A stretch of 64,000 bases of DNA from JAITMY01 sp031549685 (lineage in GTDB: Bacteria > Bacteroidota > Bacteroidia > Bacteroidales > UBA932): contig JAVBPG010000016.1 of assembly GCA_031549685.1 (NCBI GenBank), forward strand, positions 1 through 64,000, in the 5' to 3' direction. Numbering within the stretch: position 1 is the stretch's first letter; every line of letters begins with the position of its first letter. Positions 7,206-15,885 of this stretch are shown piece after piece. The position numbers were made by a program, and so were the translations under genes. The notes under the pieces are model-generated. The model did not search any database. It was not told where the DNA came from and was given only the letters and a program-made list of their open reading frames with translations.

Positions 7206-8717
7206 ATGCTTACCAACCTTTTTCGCACCACCAGAACAACGCTGCTGCTGCTCGCCATGCTATGCGCAGGCGTAAATGCAAATGCGCAACAACCCGAGGC
7301 GGGTCAGATTCCGCCACACCCAATACGCCTGCCCGAGGGCGCTATTCCCGCATTTCCCGGCGCGTGGGGCGCGGGCATGTTTACCACCGGCGGACGCGGC
7401 GGCAAGGTAATTGCCGTTACCAACTTAGATGACAGCGGCCCCGGCAGCTTGCGCGCCGCGCTTGAGGCGGAGGGCCCGCGCATAGTAATTTTCCGCGTTG
7501 CCGGCACCATCAAGGTTAACAAGGACCTCAACATCAAAAATCCCGACATTACCATCGCAGGTCAGTCCGCCCCCGGCGACGGCATTTGCGTGGCTGGTAC
7601 GCTCAACATCAACACGTACAACGTTATTATCCGACACCTGCGCGTGCGCCGCGGCGTACCCGAGGGCGGGCAGGGCGATGACAACATCGGCGGCAACCCC
7701 GACCATGATATCATTATTGACCACTGCTCCACCAGCTGGGGCATGGACGAAAATATTTCGCTCTACCGGCACATGCGGCCCTCGCTCGACGGAACGACCC
7801 AAATTAAAGATCCGGCAAAAAATATTACCATTCAGTGGTCAATATCCAGCGAGGCGCTCGACGCCCGCGGCCACGCCTTTGGCGGCACCTGGGGCGGAAA
7901 TCCGTCAACCTTTCACCACAACCTTTTTGCCTGCAACACCGCCCGCAACCCATCCATCGGCATGTCGGGCCCGTTTGACTACCGCAACAACGTGGTGTTC
8001 AACTGGCGCCACCGCACCATGGACGGCGGCGACGAGACATCGCTCATCAACGTTATCAACAACTACTACAAGCCCGGCCCTGCTACCAACGAAAATATGC
8101 GCGCCGTATTCGCCCGCATTGAGCAGCGCAACATGTACTCGCCCGGCAGCGCGTGGGCCGAGGGAGATTGGTACCCCAAGGCCGAAAAGCGTCCGGGTAA
8201 ATGGTACGTTGCCGGCAACATTATGGATGGCAACCAGGAGGTTACCAACAACAACTGGGCCGGCATGCGCGGCCCCGAGAACCTGGCTCGCGTGAATACG
8301 CCCTTCGAGGGTTGGCCGGTGGCGCCGTTTGAAACCGCCGCCGCGGCGTATGAATCCGTGCTGGCCAAGGCCGGCGCCACGCTGCCCAAGCGCGATGCGG
8401 TGGATAAGCGCGTAACGGAAATGGTGCGCAGCGGAAAGTCGATGACCGCAACGGGCATCCTCAAGGATATCTCCGAGGTGGGCGGCTACCCCAACCTGAC
8501 CTTTGACCCGAAGCAAGTCCCCGTTGACACCGACGGCGACGGCATGCCCGATGCGTGGGAGGTGCTGTACAAGCTCGACCCGAAAAATCCGGCCGACGGC
8601 GCCATTGACTCCGACGGCGACGGCTACACCAACGTGGAGGAGTACCTCAACGGCACCAACCCGCAGGAAAAAATCAACTACCGCAACCTCGGCAACAACG
8701 TCGATAAAATCAGCTAA
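7206..8717 (+). CDS. Secreted pectate lyase-like protein (polysaccharide lyase family 1 type)
   Basis: A 503-residue exported protein. Residues 1-28 are a signal peptide ending NANAQ. The body is a right-handed beta-helix of the pectate lyase type, with the motifs GGRGGKVIAVTNLDDSGPGSLRAAL, the ladder ITIAGQSAPGDGICV, VIIRHLRVRRG, and DHDIIIDHCSTSWGMDENIS, whose acidic and histidine residues fit the catalytic/Ca2+ region. The C-terminus (about 437-490) has two calcium-binding loops, DTDGDGMPDAWE and DSDGDGYTNVEE, of the thrombospondin type-3 / dockerin-like kind. It should cleave pectate-type polygalacturonate outside the cell or in the periplasm. No SusC/SusD pair or other carbohydrate enzymes lie nearby, so it is an orphan rather than part of a polysaccharide utilisation locus. 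Confidence 0.88.
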   Translation: MLTNLFRTTRTTLLLLAMLCAGVNANAQQPEAGQIPPHPIRLPEGAIPAFPGAWGAGMFTTGGRGGKVIAVTNLDDSGPGSLRAALEAEGPRIVIFRVAGTIKVNKDLNIKNPDITIAGQSAPGDGICVAGTLNINTYNVIIRHLRVRRGVPEGGQGDDNIGGNPDHDIIIDHCSTSWGMDENISLYRHMRPSLDGTTQIKDPAKNITIQWSISSEALDARGHAFGGTWGGNPSTFHHNLFACNTARNPSIGMSGPFDYRNNVVFNWRHRTMDGGDETSLINVINNYYKPGPATNENMRAVFARIEQRNMYSPGSAWAEGDWYPKAEKRPGKWYVAGNIMDGNQEVTNNNWAGMRGPENLARVNTPFEGWPVAPFETAAAAYESVLAKAGATLPKRDAVDKRVTEMVRSGKSMTATGILKDISEVGGYPNLTFDPKQVPVDTDGDGMPDAWEVLYKLDPKNPADGAIDSDGDGYTNVEEYLNGTNPQEKINYRNLGNNVDKIS

Positions 8718-8743
8718 CTGCGCTGATGCTATCGGGATAAAGT

Positions 8744-8786
8744 AAAAAATCCTTCCGCATTCACGTGAATACGGAAGGATTTTTGT
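8744..8786 (+). terminator. Intrinsic terminator of the pectate lyase gene
   Basis: AAATCCTTCCG and CGGAAGGATTT form the stem (about 8746-8782) around an ACGTGA-containing loop, followed by TTTTG. It starts 27 bases after the stop codon. Confidence 0.85.
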
Positions 8787-8812
8787 TTTAATGAAGGTTT
8801 GCGTTTGCAAGG

Positions 8813-8880
8813 AGATTGGCTTCGCCGAGCTAAAGGTTCCTCATTTCGAACGTAGCGAAGCGAAGAGAGAAAACTCCCAC
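8813..8880. repeat. Dispersed repeat, reverse copy of the element at 19136-19184
   Basis: Positions 8813-8839 are the reverse complement, with one difference, of 19157-19183 (core GCTCGGCGAAGCCAATC). The next bases, with the words AACGTAGCGAAGCGAAGAG, match the GAGCGAAGCGAAGAA part of that element less well. A shorter copy lies at 45-67. The rest of this 366-base gap holds a terminator, this repeat and a promoter; no gene is supported. Confidence 0.6.
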
Positions 8881-9036
8881 TTATAAATGCTGTATAAAAA
8901 CCAAACTTTCCGCAATAGCTATGCAATCCCTTTCCCAAAAAACGTTTGCGCGCACAGCCTTGGCTGCCCAGGTACAGCAGCGTTTTTTTGCGGCGACGAA
9001 GCAAAAACAAGCTACGTTACTCATGCTTTTTTTACC

Positions 9037-9044
9037 TATATTTG
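9037..9044 (+). promoter_or_regulatory. -7 promoter element of the phosphofructokinase gene (TATATTTG)
   Basis: TATATTTG is a perfect TAnnTTTG element 39 bases before the start at 9084. There is no clear -33 TTTG. Confidence 0.45.
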
Positions 9045-9083
9045 TAGCGCTTTTGAAAAATCACTCTTAAACAAAATAAAAAC

Positions 9084-10319
9084 ATGAAAGACGCTATTGC
9101 AATCTTAACAGGCGGCGGCCCTGCACCCGGCATGAACACGGTAGTTGGCAGCGTGGCTAAGGTATTTTTGAACAACGGCTACCGCGTAATCGGTATGCAC
9201 GGCGGCTACGGCAGCTTGTTCCAAAAAACGCCCCGCACGGTGGACATCGACTTCCAGTACGCCGACGACATTTTTAACCGCGGCGGTTCGGCCATTATCA
9301 TGAGCCGCTACAAGCCCTCGCACGAAGATTTCGACCAGCGCTTCAACCTCGACTTTTTCAAGCAAAACAACGTTAAGCTGCTGGTTACCGTGGGTGGCGA
9401 CGATACCGCCTCGACGGCCAACCGCGTGGCAAAGTTCCTGGCCGACAAGAAGTACCCCATTGCCAACATTCACGTTCCGAAAACCATTGACAACGACCTT
9501 CCGCTGCCCAACGGTACGCCTACCTTCGGCTACGAGAGCGCACGCGCCGAGGGCTCGAACATTGCCACCGTGGTGTACGAGGATGCCCGCACCAGCGAAA
9601 ACTGGTTCATTGTAGCGGCTATGGGGCGCTCGGCCGGCCACCTTGCCTTTGGTATCGGCGCGGCCTGCCACTACCCCATGGCGGTTATCCCCGAAATGTT
9701 CAACAAGACTACTATTACCTGCGATAAGATTGTGAACCTCGTCATTTCGTCCATCATCAAGCGTAAGATTATGGGCGAAAACTACGGCGCAGCGGTAATT
9801 TCCGAGGGCGTTTTCCACGAGCTGAGCAACGAGGAGATTAAGAAATCGGGCGTGAACTTTTCGTACGACGACCACGGCCACCCCGAGCTGGGTAAGGTTT
9901 CGAAGGCGCATATTTTCTGCGAAATGATTGAAAAGAAAATCGCCGAAATTAAGTTGAAGGTAAAGACCCGTCCGGTGGAAATCGGCTACGAGGTGCGCTG
10001 CGACGTGCCCATTGCCTACGACCGCCAGTACTGCTCGCTGCTGGGCTTCGGCGTGTACGACCTATTTAAGGCCGGGCACACGGGCTGCATGGTGTACGTA
10101 AACAACTTCGGCGATGTGTCGCCGCTGTTCCTGCGCGACCTGCAAGATCCCAAAACAGGAAAAATTCCTCCCCGCCTGGTGGACATCAACGGCCACTACG
10201 TGCAGAGCGTAATCCGCAACATGATGCACTTCATTACGCCCGCCGATTATGAGGCTGCCAAGAAGTATGTTCCCAACCCCGAAGAATACGACTTCAAGAA
10301 AATTCTGGAGTGGGAGTAA
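9084..10319 (+). CDS. pfp: Pyrophosphate-type 6-phosphofructokinase
   Basis: A 411-residue phosphofructokinase. The N-terminal nucleotide/PPi loop is LTGGGPAPGMN (8-18), followed by GGDD (104-107), the catalytic loop PKTIDND (132-138) and MGR (180-182). The second Asp of GGDD, where ATP-dependent enzymes have Gly, is the accepted mark of the PPi-dependent class. The enzyme phosphorylates fructose 6-phosphate in glycolysis with pyrophosphate, reversibly, in the cytoplasm. PPi enzymes save ATP and are common in anaerobes. The gene has its own promoter and a terminator, so it stands alone. The motif does not exclude some use of other phosphate donors. Confidence 0.9.
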   Translation: MKDAIAILTGGGPAPGMNTVVGSVAKVFLNNGYRVIGMHGGYGSLFQKTPRTVDIDFQYADDIFNRGGSAIIMSRYKPSHEDFDQRFNLDFFKQNNVKLLVTVGGDDTASTANRVAKFLADKKYPIANIHVPKTIDNDLPLPNGTPTFGYESARAEGSNIATVVYEDARTSENWFIVAAMGRSAGHLAFGIGAACHYPMAVIPEMFNKTTITCDKIVNLVISSIIKRKIMGENYGAAVISEGVFHELSNEEIKKSGVNFSYDDHGHPELGKVSKAHIFCEMIEKKIAEIKLKVKTRPVEIGYEVRCDVPIAYDRQYCSLLGFGVYDLFKAGHTGCMVYVNNFGDVSPLFLRDLQDPKTGKIPPRLVDINGHYVQSVIRNMMHFITPADYEAAKKYVPNPEEYDFKKILEWE

Positions 10320-10331
10320 GCCATACGCTAT

Positions 10332-10363
10332 TTTGGAAAAATCGCTGCCAAAGGTTATCTTTG
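10332..10363 (+). promoter_or_regulatory. Consensus promoter of the flavodiiron gene, inside the pfp terminator
   Basis: TTTG (10332-10335), a 20-base spacer and TATCTTTG (10356-10363) form one of the best Bacteroidota promoter matches in the window. The -7 element is the loop and right stem of the terminator hairpin, so transcription would start around 10370, in the T-tract. Confidence 0.6.
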
Positions 10364-10378
10364 ACAGCGATTTTTTTT
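10337..10378 (+). terminator. Intrinsic terminator of pfp
   Basis: AATCGCTG (10340-10347) pairs with CAGCGATT (10365-10372), and CAAAG (10349-10353) pairs with CTTTG (10359-10363); a C/A mismatch lies between them and a run of eight T follows. It begins about 18 bases after the pfp stop. Confidence 0.85.
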
Positions 10379-10396
10379 CTATAAAAACAAGACACC

Positions 10397-11581
10397 ATGA
10401 CAAGCATTACCGGAAAAATACACTACATAGGCGTCAACGACCGCCGCAAGCAGCTGTTTGAGAACATGTGGCCCCTACCCTACGGCGTGGCGTACAACAG
10501 CTACCTGATAGCCGACGAAAAAACGGCGCTGGTGGACACCGTTGACCAAAGCATGCTAGGGCTTTTTTACGAAAAGCTGGAGGCCGTGCTGCAGGGTCGC
10601 CCGCTCGACTACCTCATCATTAACCACATGGAGCCCGACCACTCGGGGGCCATCAGCGCCCTGCTTTCCTGCTACCCCAAGCTGAAGATTGTGGGCAACG
10701 TGCACACGTTTAAAATTCTGAAAGCATACTTCGGCGAGCACCCGAACCTGATGGAAGTAACCGATGGCGCCCAGCTCGATTTGGGCTACCACCAGCTCAG
10801 CTTTTACCTCACGCCCTTTGTGCACTGGCCCGAAACCATGATGACCTTTGACAGCACCGACGGCGTGCTGTTTTCGGGCGATGCCTTCGGCGCATTCCGC
10901 ACGCTGGACGGCGGTATTTTTGACGATGAAATAGATTTTGAGCGCGACTACTACGACGAGATGCTGCGCTACTACAGCAACATTGTGGGCAAGTACAGCA
11001 ACATGGTACAGAAGGCTTTGGCCAAGCTAAGCAGCCTGCCTATAAAATGCATTTGCGCCACGCACGGCCCCATTTGGCGCAGCCGGCCGCAACGGGTAAT
11101 TGAGCTGTACCACAGGTGGAGCAGCCACGAGGCCGACAAGGGCGTTGTCATTGCCTTTGCCTCCATGTACGGCAACAACGAGCAGGTGGCCGACCACATA
11201 GCGCGTAAGCTGGTGGAGAACGGCGTACGGAATGTGCACGTGTATGACGTTTCAAAAACGCACGTGTCGTACCTGATGAGCGAAATATGGAAGTACAAGG
11301 CGGTGCTCCTCGGCAGCTGCGCCTACAACGGCGACATGCACCCCATGATGGGGCAGCTGTGCCAGGAGCTGCTGCACGTAAACGTAAAAAATAAAATCCT
11401 GGGGCTCTTCGGTTCGTTCAGCTGGAGCGGTGGCGGCGTGCGCACGCTGCAGTCGGTGGCCGAGAAGCTGGCCTGGGAGCAGCCCGCCGAACCGGTGGAG
11501 GTACATGGCATACCCAACCTGGAGAAGCTGCAGGCCTGCGATATGCTTGCCGCTGCCATTGCGCAACGGTTGCAGCAGTAA
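10397..11581 (+). CDS. Flavodiiron protein (FprA-type A flavoprotein)
   Basis: A 394-residue two-domain protein. Residues 1 to about 245 form a metallo-beta-lactamase-like domain with the complete diiron ligand set: H77, E79, D81 and H82 in NHMEPDHSG, H143, D162 and H223. The flavodoxin domain follows from about 248, with the FMN loop FASMYGNNEQVA and SCAYNG and SFSWSGGG further on. There is no rubredoxin or extra C-terminal domain, so it is a class A enzyme. Such proteins reduce O2 to water and/or NO to N2O in the cytoplasm of anaerobes, fed by rubredoxin or a related carrier. It fits an organism that meets occasional oxygen. Transcription probably starts at about 10370, inside the upstream terminator. 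Confidence 0.95.
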   Translation: MTSITGKIHYIGVNDRRKQLFENMWPLPYGVAYNSYLIADEKTALVDTVDQSMLGLFYEKLEAVLQGRPLDYLIINHMEPDHSGAISALLSCYPKLKIVGNVHTFKILKAYFGEHPNLMEVTDGAQLDLGYHQLSFYLTPFVHWPETMMTFDSTDGVLFSGDAFGAFRTLDGGIFDDEIDFERDYYDEMLRYYSNIVGKYSNMVQKALAKLSSLPIKCICATHGPIWRSRPQRVIELYHRWSSHEADKGVVIAFASMYGNNEQVADHIARKLVENGVRNVHVYDVSKTHVSYLMSEIWKYKAVLLGSCAYNGDMHPMMGQLCQELLHVNVKNKILGLFGSFSWSGGGVRTLQSVAEKLAWEQPAEPVEVHGIPNLEKLQACDMLAAAIAQRLQQ

Positions 11582-11587
11582 GTGCTC

Positions 11588-11622
11588 TACCCCTCCAAGG
11601 GTTTGAAACCCTTGGAGGGGTA
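11588..11622. terminator. Perfect palindrome between convergent genes, bidirectional terminator candidate
   Basis: Two 17-base arms (11588-11604 and 11606-11622, TACCCCTCCAAGGGTTT and its complement) around one G. It sits between the convergent flavodiiron and folC genes. There is no T-run, so it may instead be a dispersed palindrome. Confidence 0.55.
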
Positions 11623-11647
11623 TTAGCCGTCAGGGCTAATCCGCTGC

Positions 11648-12898
11648 CTACACGTACAGTTTCAGCGCATCGGCCACCACAAAGGTGCTGCCGCCAACGT
11701 AAATAAAATCGTTGACGGCGGCATTTTTTTTAGCCGCCTGCAAGGCCTGCTCCACCGTAAGGAATTCCTCGCCCTGCAAGCCTATAGCTCGGCACTTCTC
11801 GGCCAGCACACCGGCCGGCATGGCGCGCGGAATGGAGGCCTGCGTAAAGTAGTAACTGGCATTTTTGGGTAGCAGCGCTATGGCGCTATCAATGTCCTTA
11901 TCGGCCACCATGCCGAAAACAATGCGTAAATGCTGATGCGAAAGCCGCTCCAGCTGCGCCATGGTTTGCGCCAGGCCGTGCGCGTTGTGCCCCGTATCGA
12001 GTACAACTGCAGGGTTACTTTCCACCATCTGCCAACGCCCACGCAGCCCCGTAATGGCCGCAGCGTGGCGCAGGCCGTCCTCCACATTTTTTTCGGAAAA
12101 AGAAACTACATTTCGCTGCCGCAAAACATCCAGCGCGGTCAGCACCGTGCAAAGATTTTTTTGCTGGTAGTCTCCATATAGGTCGAGCGCATACTTTTTG
12201 TCATTGCGGGTCCCGCAATGACAATTACAATCAGCAAAAATAATTTCCGAATTACACTCCGTCGCTTTACTTTCAAAAATATGCGCAACTTCGGATTGAT
12301 ACTCACCCACTATCACAGGCACGTTGGGTTTAATAATTCCGGCCTTTTCGGCGGCAATTTTTTCGAGCGTGTCGCCCAGCAAGTCCGTGTGGTCGAGGCC
12401 AATATTGGTAATGATGCTGAGCACGGGCGCAATGACGTTGGTGGAGTCCAGGCGACCGCCAAGGCCCACCTCCACCACCGCCACCTCCACCTTTTTTTGT
12501 GCAAAAAAATCGAAGGCCATCATCATCGTCAGCTCAAAGAACGAGGGGCGGATGCGCTCCACCGCCTCGCTGTTTTTCGCCACAAAGTCCACCACCTCCT
12601 GCTCCGAAATCATCTCGCCGTTCACCTTTATGCGCTCCCTGAAGTCGATCAGGTGGGGCGAGGTGTAAAGCCCCACGCGGTATCCGGCGGTTTGCAGCAC
12701 GGCGGCCAGCATGTGCGAGGTGGAGCCTTTGCCGTTGGTTCCCGCCACGTGTATGCTCCTAAAGCTGCGGTGCCGGTGCCCGAAGTGCTCGTCTAAGCGC
12801 AGGGTATTGTCCAAGCCCGGCTTGTAGGCCTTTTTTCCAACATTTTGAAAATCGGGAGATTGCGAGTACAGGTAGGCTACGGTTTCGGGGTAAGTCAT
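11648..12898 (-). CDS. folC: Bifunctional folylpolyglutamate / dihydrofolate synthase
   Basis: A 416-residue Mur-ligase-family enzyme that adds glutamate to dihydropteroate and then to folates in the cytoplasm. Visible signatures are the ATP loop VAGTNGKGSTSHMLAA (51-66), SPHLIDFRERIKVNGE (80-95), the conserved EVGLGGRLDSTN (143-154), NIGLDHTDLLG, and in the C-terminal domain RGRWQ and LDTGHNAHG. An oddity is residues 225-234 (NCHCGTRNDK): they are encoded by a perfect 27-base palindrome at 12198-12224 in the linker between the central and C-terminal domains. It stays in frame and the flanking family sequence is intact, so the enzyme is probably active. A -7-like CAAAGGTG (minus-strand CACCTTTG) lies upstream at 13021-13028. 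Confidence 0.95.
   Translation of the reverse strand: MTYPETVAYLYSQSPDFQNVGKKAYKPGLDNTLRLDEHFGHRHRSFRSIHVAGTNGKGSTSHMLAAVLQTAGYRVGLYTSPHLIDFRERIKVNGEMISEQEVVDFVAKNSEAVERIRPSFFELTMMMAFDFFAQKKVEVAVVEVGLGGRLDSTNVIAPVLSIITNIGLDHTDLLGDTLEKIAAEKAGIIKPNVPVIVGEYQSEVAHIFESKATECNSEIIFADCNCHCGTRNDKKYALDLYGDYQQKNLCTVLTALDVLRQRNVVSFSEKNVEDGLRHAAAITGLRGRWQMVESNPAVVLDTGHNAHGLAQTMAQLERLSHQHLRIVFGMVADKDIDSAIALLPKNASYYFTQASIPRAMPAGVLAEKCRAIGLQGEEFLTVEQALQAAKKNAAVNDFIYVGGSTFVVADALKLYV
12198..12224. repeat. Perfect 27-base palindrome inside folC
   Basis: TTGTCATTGCGGG (12198-12210), one T, and its exact complement (12212-12224). It matches the widespread intergenic word GTCATTGCGGG found in many bacterial genomes. 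It is translated in frame as part of FolC. Confidence 0.75.
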
Positions 12899-12902
12899 AG
12901 AA

Positions 12903-13020
12903 GTTAGGGATTAGGGGTTAGAAATTAGAGATTAAAGCCTATGTGGTTAATGCGTAGGGAGTGCCAGCCAGCCGTATTCCCCTAAGCTCCAATCCCTAAT
13001 TTCTAATCCCTATTTCTAAC
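12903..13020. repeat. Low-complexity inverted words (TTAGGGATTAG / CTAATCCCTAA)
   Basis: Between folC and the divergent PIN-PhoH gene, TTAGGGATTAGGGGTTAGAAA at 12905 faces CTAATTTCTAATCCCTATTTC at about 12999. Similar decayed words lie at about 41513-41538. No gene is supported here. Confidence 0.4.
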
Positions 13021-13121
13021 ACAAAGGTGAAAAAATTTTACCAGTTTTTTAAGCTCGGTGTGAAATAAAATGGCTACTTTTATCTAATTTTCAAACCGGC
13101 TAAAATAAATACACGATAGCT

Positions 13122-14462
13122 ATGAAAAAGAATTCAACAAGCGCAAGCAAGCAACCCAAAACATTTGTGCTCGACACCAACGTGATACTGCACGACTACC
13201 GCTGCATATACAACTTTCAGGAAAATAATCTTGTCATCCCGATTGTGGTGCTGGAGGAGCTGGACAAGTTCAAAAAGGGCAACGAGCAAATCAACTTCAA
13301 CGCCCGCGAGTTCGTGCGCATCCTCGACGATATTGCCGGCAACCAGGTGTTCAACGGCGGCGTGTCGCTGGGCAAGGATCTGGGCAGGCTGCGCATTGCC
13401 ACCGGCAAGCCGTTTACGCAGGAAATGATGGACTCGTTTGACGAGGTTACGCCCGACCACCGCATACTGGCCGTGGCCTACGATGAAAAAAAGAACAGCC
13501 CCGACAGGGCCACCGTGCTCGTAAGCAAGGACATCAACCTGCGCATGAAGGCCAAATCGCTGGGCATCGACGCGCAGGACTACCTGTCGGACCAAATAAA
13601 GGATGTTGACCACATAAAAAAGGATACCGAGGTGGTAGAGGTCTCGGCAGACCAAATTGCGACGCTGTACGCCGGCAGCGAGGGCATTGACGCCGCGGCG
13701 CTGAAGCTGAAGCCGCACGCCAACCAAAACTTTTTGCTCAAGAGCAACGAGAGCAACGCGCTGGCCAGCTACGACAAGGCAAGCGACAAGCTGAAGCACG
13801 TGGACAAAGTTCGCGCCTACGGCATTGAGCCGCGCAACGCCGAGCAAACCTTTGCCATGAGCGCGCTGATGAACCCCGACATCAAGCTGGTTTCGCTGAC
13901 CGGCATTGCCGGCACCGGAAAAACCCTGCTGGCGCTGGCAGCGGCGCTGGCGCAGGAGAACGACTACGACCAGATTCTGCTCTCGCGCCCCGTTATTCCG
14001 CTGCAAAACCAGGACATGGGATTCCTGCCCGGCGACATTAACGAGAAGCTGCAACCCTACATGCTGCCCCTGTTTGACAACCTGGCCGTAATAAAAAGCA
14101 AGCTGAAGCCAACCAGCAAGGAGGCGGTGCACATTGAGGACCTGCAGCGGCAAAACAAACTGATGATTACGCCACTGGCCTACATTCGCGGGCGCAGCCT
14201 GAGCAACACATTCTTTATTGTGGACGAGGCGCAGAACCTCACGCCGCACGAGGTAAAAACCATTGTAACCCGCGCCGGCGAAAACACCAAAATGATTTTC
14301 ACGGGCGACATCCAGCAAATCGACTCGCCCTACTTAGACATGCACTCCAACGGCCTCACGCATCTGAGCGACAGGATGATTGGCGAGGAAATTTTTGCGC
14401 ACGTAAACCTGGTAAAGGGCGAGCGAAGCGAGCTGGCCGAGCTGGCGGGGAATTTGTTGTAA
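13122..14462 (+). CDS. PIN-domain / PhoH-type ATPase fusion (PhoH2-like)
   Basis: A 446-residue protein. Residues 14 to about 150 form a PIN nuclease domain: the first acidic cluster is VLDTNVILHD, and further Asp residues follow in FDEVTPDHRILAVA and VSKDINLRMKA. Residues 240-446 form a PhoH ATPase with Walker A GIAGTGKT, LSRPVIPLQNQDMGFLPGD, Walker B FIVDEAQN and the GDIQQID sensor. Proteins of this layout (PhoH2) have been shown in mycobacteria and other bacteria to be ATP-dependent RNA unwinding ribonucleases; the role here is inferred from that. A second, PIN-less PhoH is encoded at 19271-20224. The gene is divergent from folC. Confidence 0.9.
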   Translation: MKKNSTSASKQPKTFVLDTNVILHDYRCIYNFQENNLVIPIVVLEELDKFKKGNEQINFNAREFVRILDDIAGNQVFNGGVSLGKDLGRLRIATGKPFTQEMMDSFDEVTPDHRILAVAYDEKKNSPDRATVLVSKDINLRMKAKSLGIDAQDYLSDQIKDVDHIKKDTEVVEVSADQIATLYAGSEGIDAAALKLKPHANQNFLLKSNESNALASYDKASDKLKHVDKVRAYGIEPRNAEQTFAMSALMNPDIKLVSLTGIAGTGKTLLALAAALAQENDYDQILLSRPVIPLQNQDMGFLPGDINEKLQPYMLPLFDNLAVIKSKLKPTSKEAVHIEDLQRQNKLMITPLAYIRGRSLSNTFFIVDEAQNLTPHEVKTIVTRAGENTKMIFTGDIQQIDSPYLDMHSNGLTHLSDRMIGEEIFAHVNLVKGERSELAELAGNLL

Positions 14463-14489
14463 GTTGTTTGAAATGGTTTAAAACGCTAA

Positions 14490-14580
14490 CGCGCGTTGTT
14501 ACGCTGAGCTTGCCGAAGCGTTCTAGTGAGGGATTTTAACCACCTCAAACGCGCAAAGCGCATCAAACAATTTTAAACGC
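14490..14580. repeat. Dispersed repeat with the word CGCTGAGCTTGCCGAAGCG
   Basis: The gap between the PIN-PhoH and NDH-2 genes holds CGCTGAGCTTGCCGAAGCG at about 14502-14520, and TTTAAAACGC / TTTTAAACGC words on either side. This looks like another intergenic repeat family of the phylum. No terminator or gene is evident. Confidence 0.4.
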
Positions 14581-14598
14581 GAAACATTAAACAATAGT

Positions 14599-15858
14599 AT
14601 GCCTAAGAAAATAGTCATCGTCGGAGCGGGGTTTGCGGGGTTTACGCTGGCGCAAAAGCTGCGTAACACGCCCTACCACGTTACGCTGGTGGACAAAAAT
14701 AACTACCACCAGTTTCCGCCGCTATTTTACCAGGTAGCCATGTCAGGCTTGGAGCCGAGCGCCATCTCGTTTCCGCTGCGCGCCGAGTTCAAAGGTGTCA
14801 AAAACTTCAACTTTTGCATGGCCGAGGTTACGGGGGTGAATGCTGCGCAAAACAAGATTTTAACAAGCATTGGCGAGCTTGGCTACGAATACCTGGTGCT
14901 GGCCGCCGGCGCCGACACCAACTACTTTGGCCTGCGCAATATTGAAAAGTACGCCTACCCCATGAAGTCGGTAAGCGAATCGCTGGCGCTGCGCAACCAG
15001 GTGCTGCAATGCTTTGAGCTGGCCACCACGTGCATCGACGAAGCGGAAAAGCAACGGCTGCTCAACTTTGTGGTGGTAGGTGGCGGCGCCACGGGAGTAG
15101 AGGTGGCGGGCTCGCTGGGCGAAATGAAAAAATTTATCGTACACCGCGAATACCCAGAGCTCGACCCCGGCAAGGTGCGCATTATGTTGCTTGAGCGCGC
15201 CGACAAGCTGCTGGGAGCCCTCAGCCCGCAGTCATCGGCCGACGCGATGCGCTCGCTCCGAAAGCTGGGCGTAGAAGCCATGCTGGGAGTGGGCGTGGAG
15301 GACTACGACGGCACATCGGTAAAGCTATCCAACGGCGCGCAGATAGAAAGCCGCACGCTCATTTGGGGCAGCGGCATTGTGGCCAACACCCTCGAGGGAA
15401 TTCCCATCGAAGCGATAGGCCGCGGCAGGCGCATTCAGGTCGATGAGTTCAACCGCGTAAAGGGATTCGACAGCATTTTTGCCTTAGGCGACCAGTGCCT
15501 TCAGACCGAAAAGAAGTTTACTAACGGGCATCCGCAGGTAGCGCAGGTGGCCATACAGCAGGCAAGAAATTTGGCCTACAACTTTCAGCTGATGCTGCAT
15601 CAAAAGCCGCTGCAGGCTTTCGGCTACAAGGACAAGGGAAGCATGGCCACCATCGGCCGCCACCTGGCGGTGGTGGACCTGAAGCACCTGCACTACAACG
15701 GATTTTTGGCGTGGGCTACCTGGCTCCTTGTGCACCTTGTGAGCCTTGTCGGGGTCAAAAACAAGTTCATGGTATTCTGGGATTGGATGTGGGAGTACTT
15801 TACCTACGACGCCTCGCTACGCATTATCATTAAACCAAAAGTGAAGAATAACGGCTAA
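14599..15858 (+). CDS. NAD(P)/FAD-dependent oxidoreductase, type II NADH dehydrogenase (NDH-2)
   Basis: A 419-residue flavoprotein. It has an N-terminal FAD loop (VGAGFAGFTLA, about 7-17), a central NADH loop (VVVGGGATGVEVAGSLGEM, about 158-176) and a second FAD motif (SIFALGDQ) near 295. After this comes a C-terminal hydrophobic stretch (about 365-400) that can dock on the inner membrane. It should oxidise NADH and reduce quinone without pumping protons, from the cytoplasmic face. In a presumed anaerobe this suggests menaquinone-dependent NADH disposal or microaerobic respiration. It is followed 27 bases later by the aminopeptidase gene on the same strand, across a gap of repeated GAAATCTGAAAT. 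Confidence 0.88.
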   Translation: MPKKIVIVGAGFAGFTLAQKLRNTPYHVTLVDKNNYHQFPPLFYQVAMSGLEPSAISFPLRAEFKGVKNFNFCMAEVTGVNAAQNKILTSIGELGYEYLVLAAGADTNYFGLRNIEKYAYPMKSVSESLALRNQVLQCFELATTCIDEAEKQRLLNFVVVGGGATGVEVAGSLGEMKKFIVHREYPELDPGKVRIMLLERADKLLGALSPQSSADAMRSLRKLGVEAMLGVGVEDYDGTSVKLSNGAQIESRTLIWGSGIVANTLEGIPIEAIGRGRRIQVDEFNRVKGFDSIFALGDQCLQTEKKFTNGHPQVAQVAIQQARNLAYNFQLMLHQKPLQAFGYKDKGSMATIGRHLAVVDLKHLHYNGFLAWATWLLVHLVSLVGVKNKFMVFWDWMWEYFTYDASLRIIIKPKVKNNG

Positions 15859-15885
15859 AATTTGAAATCTGAAATCTGAAATATT

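Noticed and set aside
7206..8717. Pectate lyase as part of a polysaccharide utilisation locus
   Set aside because: No SusC/SusD, sulphatase or other carbohydrate enzyme is adjacent; neighbours are a transporter of another class and pfp.
8887..9087. Open frame of 66 codons before pfp
   Set aside because: It spans repeat DNA and the pfp promoter and overlaps the pfp start; composition is not protein-like.
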